From NCBI RefSeq assembly GCF_963668215.1, contig NZ_OY764190.1:5208001-5272000 (forward strand): 64,000 bases of DNA. Reading direction: 5' to 3'. The translations under genes and the position numbers were made by a program. This DNA comes from an uncultured Desulfosarcina sp. GTDB taxonomy: Bacteria; Desulfobacterota; Desulfobacteria; Desulfobacterales; Desulfosarcinaceae. Below are positions 62,196 to 64,000 of the stretch, piece after piece; within the stretch, counting starts at the first letter, position 1; each line of letters begins with the position of its first letter. The notes beneath the pieces are model-generated. The model saw only the letters and a program-made list of their open reading frames with translations. It was not told the DNA's origin and searched no databases.

Positions 62196-63950
62196 TTATA
62201 CTTGACGCTTCAAAGCGGGTTGCGGTGGGGCCATGAACGCCTCGATGTCTCTATGTCGTTGCTGCGGATTTTTATCTTTGCGGGTCGACGCATCTTCCGC
62301 TTTCGAATTTCTTTCGTAAAACGGGCTCGGTTCATAACGCCATCCTCGGGCCAGTCGCCTCTCCTCCATGAATAACCGCAGGCAGGCATACAACCCGATC
62401 AAGGGTGCCGCCATCCGGGTTTTCCAGCCGAATTCCCCGTAAATATCGGACAGCAGCCGTCTCATCTTCCGAAACAGGGTCGGTGTGTTGCGATAATAGC
62501 GCTTCATCGCCCAAACCGCTCCGGCATAGGTTGACCGAAGGGGCCGCACTTCCCGGGCGTAGCGTTTGCGCAGACGATCGTCAGGACTGTTTTTGTACCG
62601 CTGCCATCCGGTCAACAAGGTGCGGATCAAGCGTGCCAGACTGGGTCCGTTCTCCTTAAAATCCCGCTCAAAGGCCTGAAGCAGAAATTTCTCCTCCTGA
62701 CCGGACTCGATGGCGGCGTGCCGGTAGTTGAACCGATACTGGCCGTGGGTGTCGGCAAAAGAGAACTCGTCTTGGCTGTAGAGCGACCCGTCTTTTTTGT
62801 GTGCCTCGTAAAGCGGAGTTCCCGGTACGGGTGTGTACAGCATGAACTGGTGGAAATCTGTCTGGTGACTGACTGCGTGGGAAATTACCTGGTCGATGTT
62901 TTCAGGCGTATGCTCGGCAAGCCCGATAATTGATGAACCGAGAACGCGAATTCCGTGGGATTGAAGTTCTTTAACCAGTTGATGTGTATCCACGTCCGCC
63001 AGTTTTGCGTATTGACTGTTTTTTCCCTCGATCCCCATCCAGACCCAGCCCACGCCCAGTCCGACAAGTTGGTCGATGGTGTAGGAGCGCAGGACACGCG
63101 CGGAACTGAAAACATTCAGCATCCAGCTTTTCCGGTGGGTTTTCATCAGATCCAGGAGCCGAAGCGCACGCCGTCGGTGCAGGAGAAAATTCTCGTCGAG
63201 AATAAAAAATGAATTCGCCCTCAGAGACTTCTCCAGTTTGCACATTACATCGAAGAGTTCGTCACCGGTTTCGTAAAAATTGACGAATTTTCCTTTGCCA
63301 CCGAAAAGTGCGGATGTAGAACAAAAATTACAGCCTACCGGGCAGCCCACCGATGGAATCAGGATCGCGGCGGTATCCCCGGGTTTGTCCGGCAGATCGA
63401 TTCCCATGATGCGCGTTCCAAAAGCCGAAAGGACCGCAGGGTGTTTCACCGGGGAATCCTGCGGCTGGCCAAGGTATCGGCGAAACCATGCAATTCCTTC
63501 TCCGCGGACGATATAATCGGCGTCGATGACTTGGCTGAGGCCCTTGTAGTTGGCGATGTGGCCGCCAACCACAATGGTGGCACCGGGCTGATGCTGCCGG
63601 ATCAACCGGCACATGTCCTCCACCTTCCCGATATTGGGAAGGATGGCGCTGATGCCGATGATATCGTATGGCTGATCGCACAACTCCTGGATGAACCGAT
63701 CACGGGATGCGAAGTCAAGCACCGTGCAGGGGGCGTCCATATTGGCCTGGAGCATGAGCAGTCCGAACGAGCGGTGAAACATGCGCAGGGAAAATCCCCC
63801 CTGAACCCGTGTGACCTGGTTCTGGTATAGTTCCATCGGGTTAATGGCTCGGCTTCCATAGGCATCGTTGCAGGCATAGGGGCCAAACACACTCGCCAAC
63901 AGCACGCGGGCACGGGTGCCCTTGGGGTGTTGCGTCATTACGGATTGCAT
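62196..63950 (-). CDS. B12-binding radical SAM protein
   Basis: A 584-residue protein. An N-terminal B12-binding-like domain (about 60-160; YDIIGISAILPNI, TIVVGGHIANYKG) precedes a radical SAM core with the CX3CX2C cluster motif in GCPVGCNFCSTS (about residue 200). After the core comes a helical domain of about 200 residues ending in a basic tail. This is the layout of methyltransferase- or cyclase-type B12 radical SAM enzymes such as those in lipid and cofactor pathways. The product is unknown. Confidence 0.87.
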   Translation of the reverse strand: MQSVMTQHPKGTRARVLLASVFGPYACNDAYGSRAINPMELYQNQVTRVQGGFSLRMFHRSFGLLMLQANMDAPCTVLDFASRDRFIQELCDQPYDIIGISAILPNIGKVEDMCRLIRQHQPGATIVVGGHIANYKGLSQVIDADYIVRGEGIAWFRRYLGQPQDSPVKHPAVLSAFGTRIMGIDLPDKPGDTAAILIPSVGCPVGCNFCSTSALFGGKGKFVNFYETGDELFDVMCKLEKSLRANSFFILDENFLLHRRRALRLLDLMKTHRKSWMLNVFSSARVLRSYTIDQLVGLGVGWVWMGIEGKNSQYAKLADVDTHQLVKELQSHGIRVLGSSIIGLAEHTPENIDQVISHAVSHQTDFHQFMLYTPVPGTPLYEAHKKDGSLYSQDEFSFADTHGQYRFNYRHAAIESGQEEKFLLQAFERDFKENGPSLARLIRTLLTGWQRYKNSPDDRLRKRYAREVRPLRSTYAGAVWAMKRYYRNTPTLFRKMRRLLSDIYGEFGWKTRMAAPLIGLYACLRLFMEERRLARGWRYEPSPFYERNSKAEDASTRKDKNPQQRHRDIEAFMAPPQPALKRQV

Positions 63951-64000
63951 GGTTATCTCCTCGAACGTTTTGCAAATGCAGGATCATTGGTTTAAATCGA

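Overview
The window looks like a chromosome segment of a Gram-negative, sigma-54-rich member of the Desulfobacterota (delta-proteobacterial sulfate-reducer type). This is inferred from the gene mix: NtrC-type regulators with -24/-12 promoters, a PAS protein with a C-terminal Cys cluster, acyl-CoA and AMP-ligase genes, and a Liv-type transporter. No rRNA, tRNA or CRISPR array was seen.

Positions 1-11,360 are strikingly A+T-rich and form one leftward glycan cassette. It holds an apparently complete legionaminic acid pathway (LegB, LegC, LegH, LegI, LegG, PtmE-like, LegF) joined by 1-8 nt overlaps. It is followed by a WbpG/HisH/HisF-like amidotransferase trio and a truncated ABC flippase, which suggests an acetamidino-modified nonulosonate. 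Positions 11,386-15,890 have more ordinary composition. They carry a decayed MNT/HEPN pair, a WbpB-WbpD fusion, a WbpE aminotransferase, an intact MNT/HEPN toxin-antitoxin pair and a winged-helix regulator. The fusion and WbpE point to a diacetamido-uronic acid branch.

Positions 16,300-25,500 are a mixed block: a ComEA-like protein, an NtrC-type regulator, a lone receiver, a stand-alone flagellar-rod-like protein behind a near-perfect sigma-54 promoter, a DUF4015-type hydrolase, a MerR/acyl-CoA dehydrogenase pair with a palindromic operator, an MBL hydrolase and DjlA.

Positions 25,700-34,620 are the most unusual part. Six co-directional genes encode two membrane-anchored coiled-coil or Pro-rich proteins, an SPFH protein ending in three zinc ribbons, a large zinc-ribbon protein overlapping it, a membrane-anchored SPFH protein, and a 1140-residue protein with two AAA modules and a C-terminal Lon-type Ser-Lys protease domain. 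This resembles a band-7/AAA-protease membrane quality-control system, but I do not recognise it as a described one.

Positions 36,230-46,670 form a regulated uptake module. A histidine kinase and NtrC-type regulator precede a -24/-12 promoter, a tiny Fis-like protein, a LivKHMGF transporter, an acyl-CoA synthetase and a nitroreductase. This suggests import and CoA-activation of an organic acid. The rest (46,700-63,950) is an assortment of single genes, including CorA, a sensor hybrid kinase, an IS4-type transposase, a PTS-EIIC/EAL fusion and a radical SAM-B12 protein.
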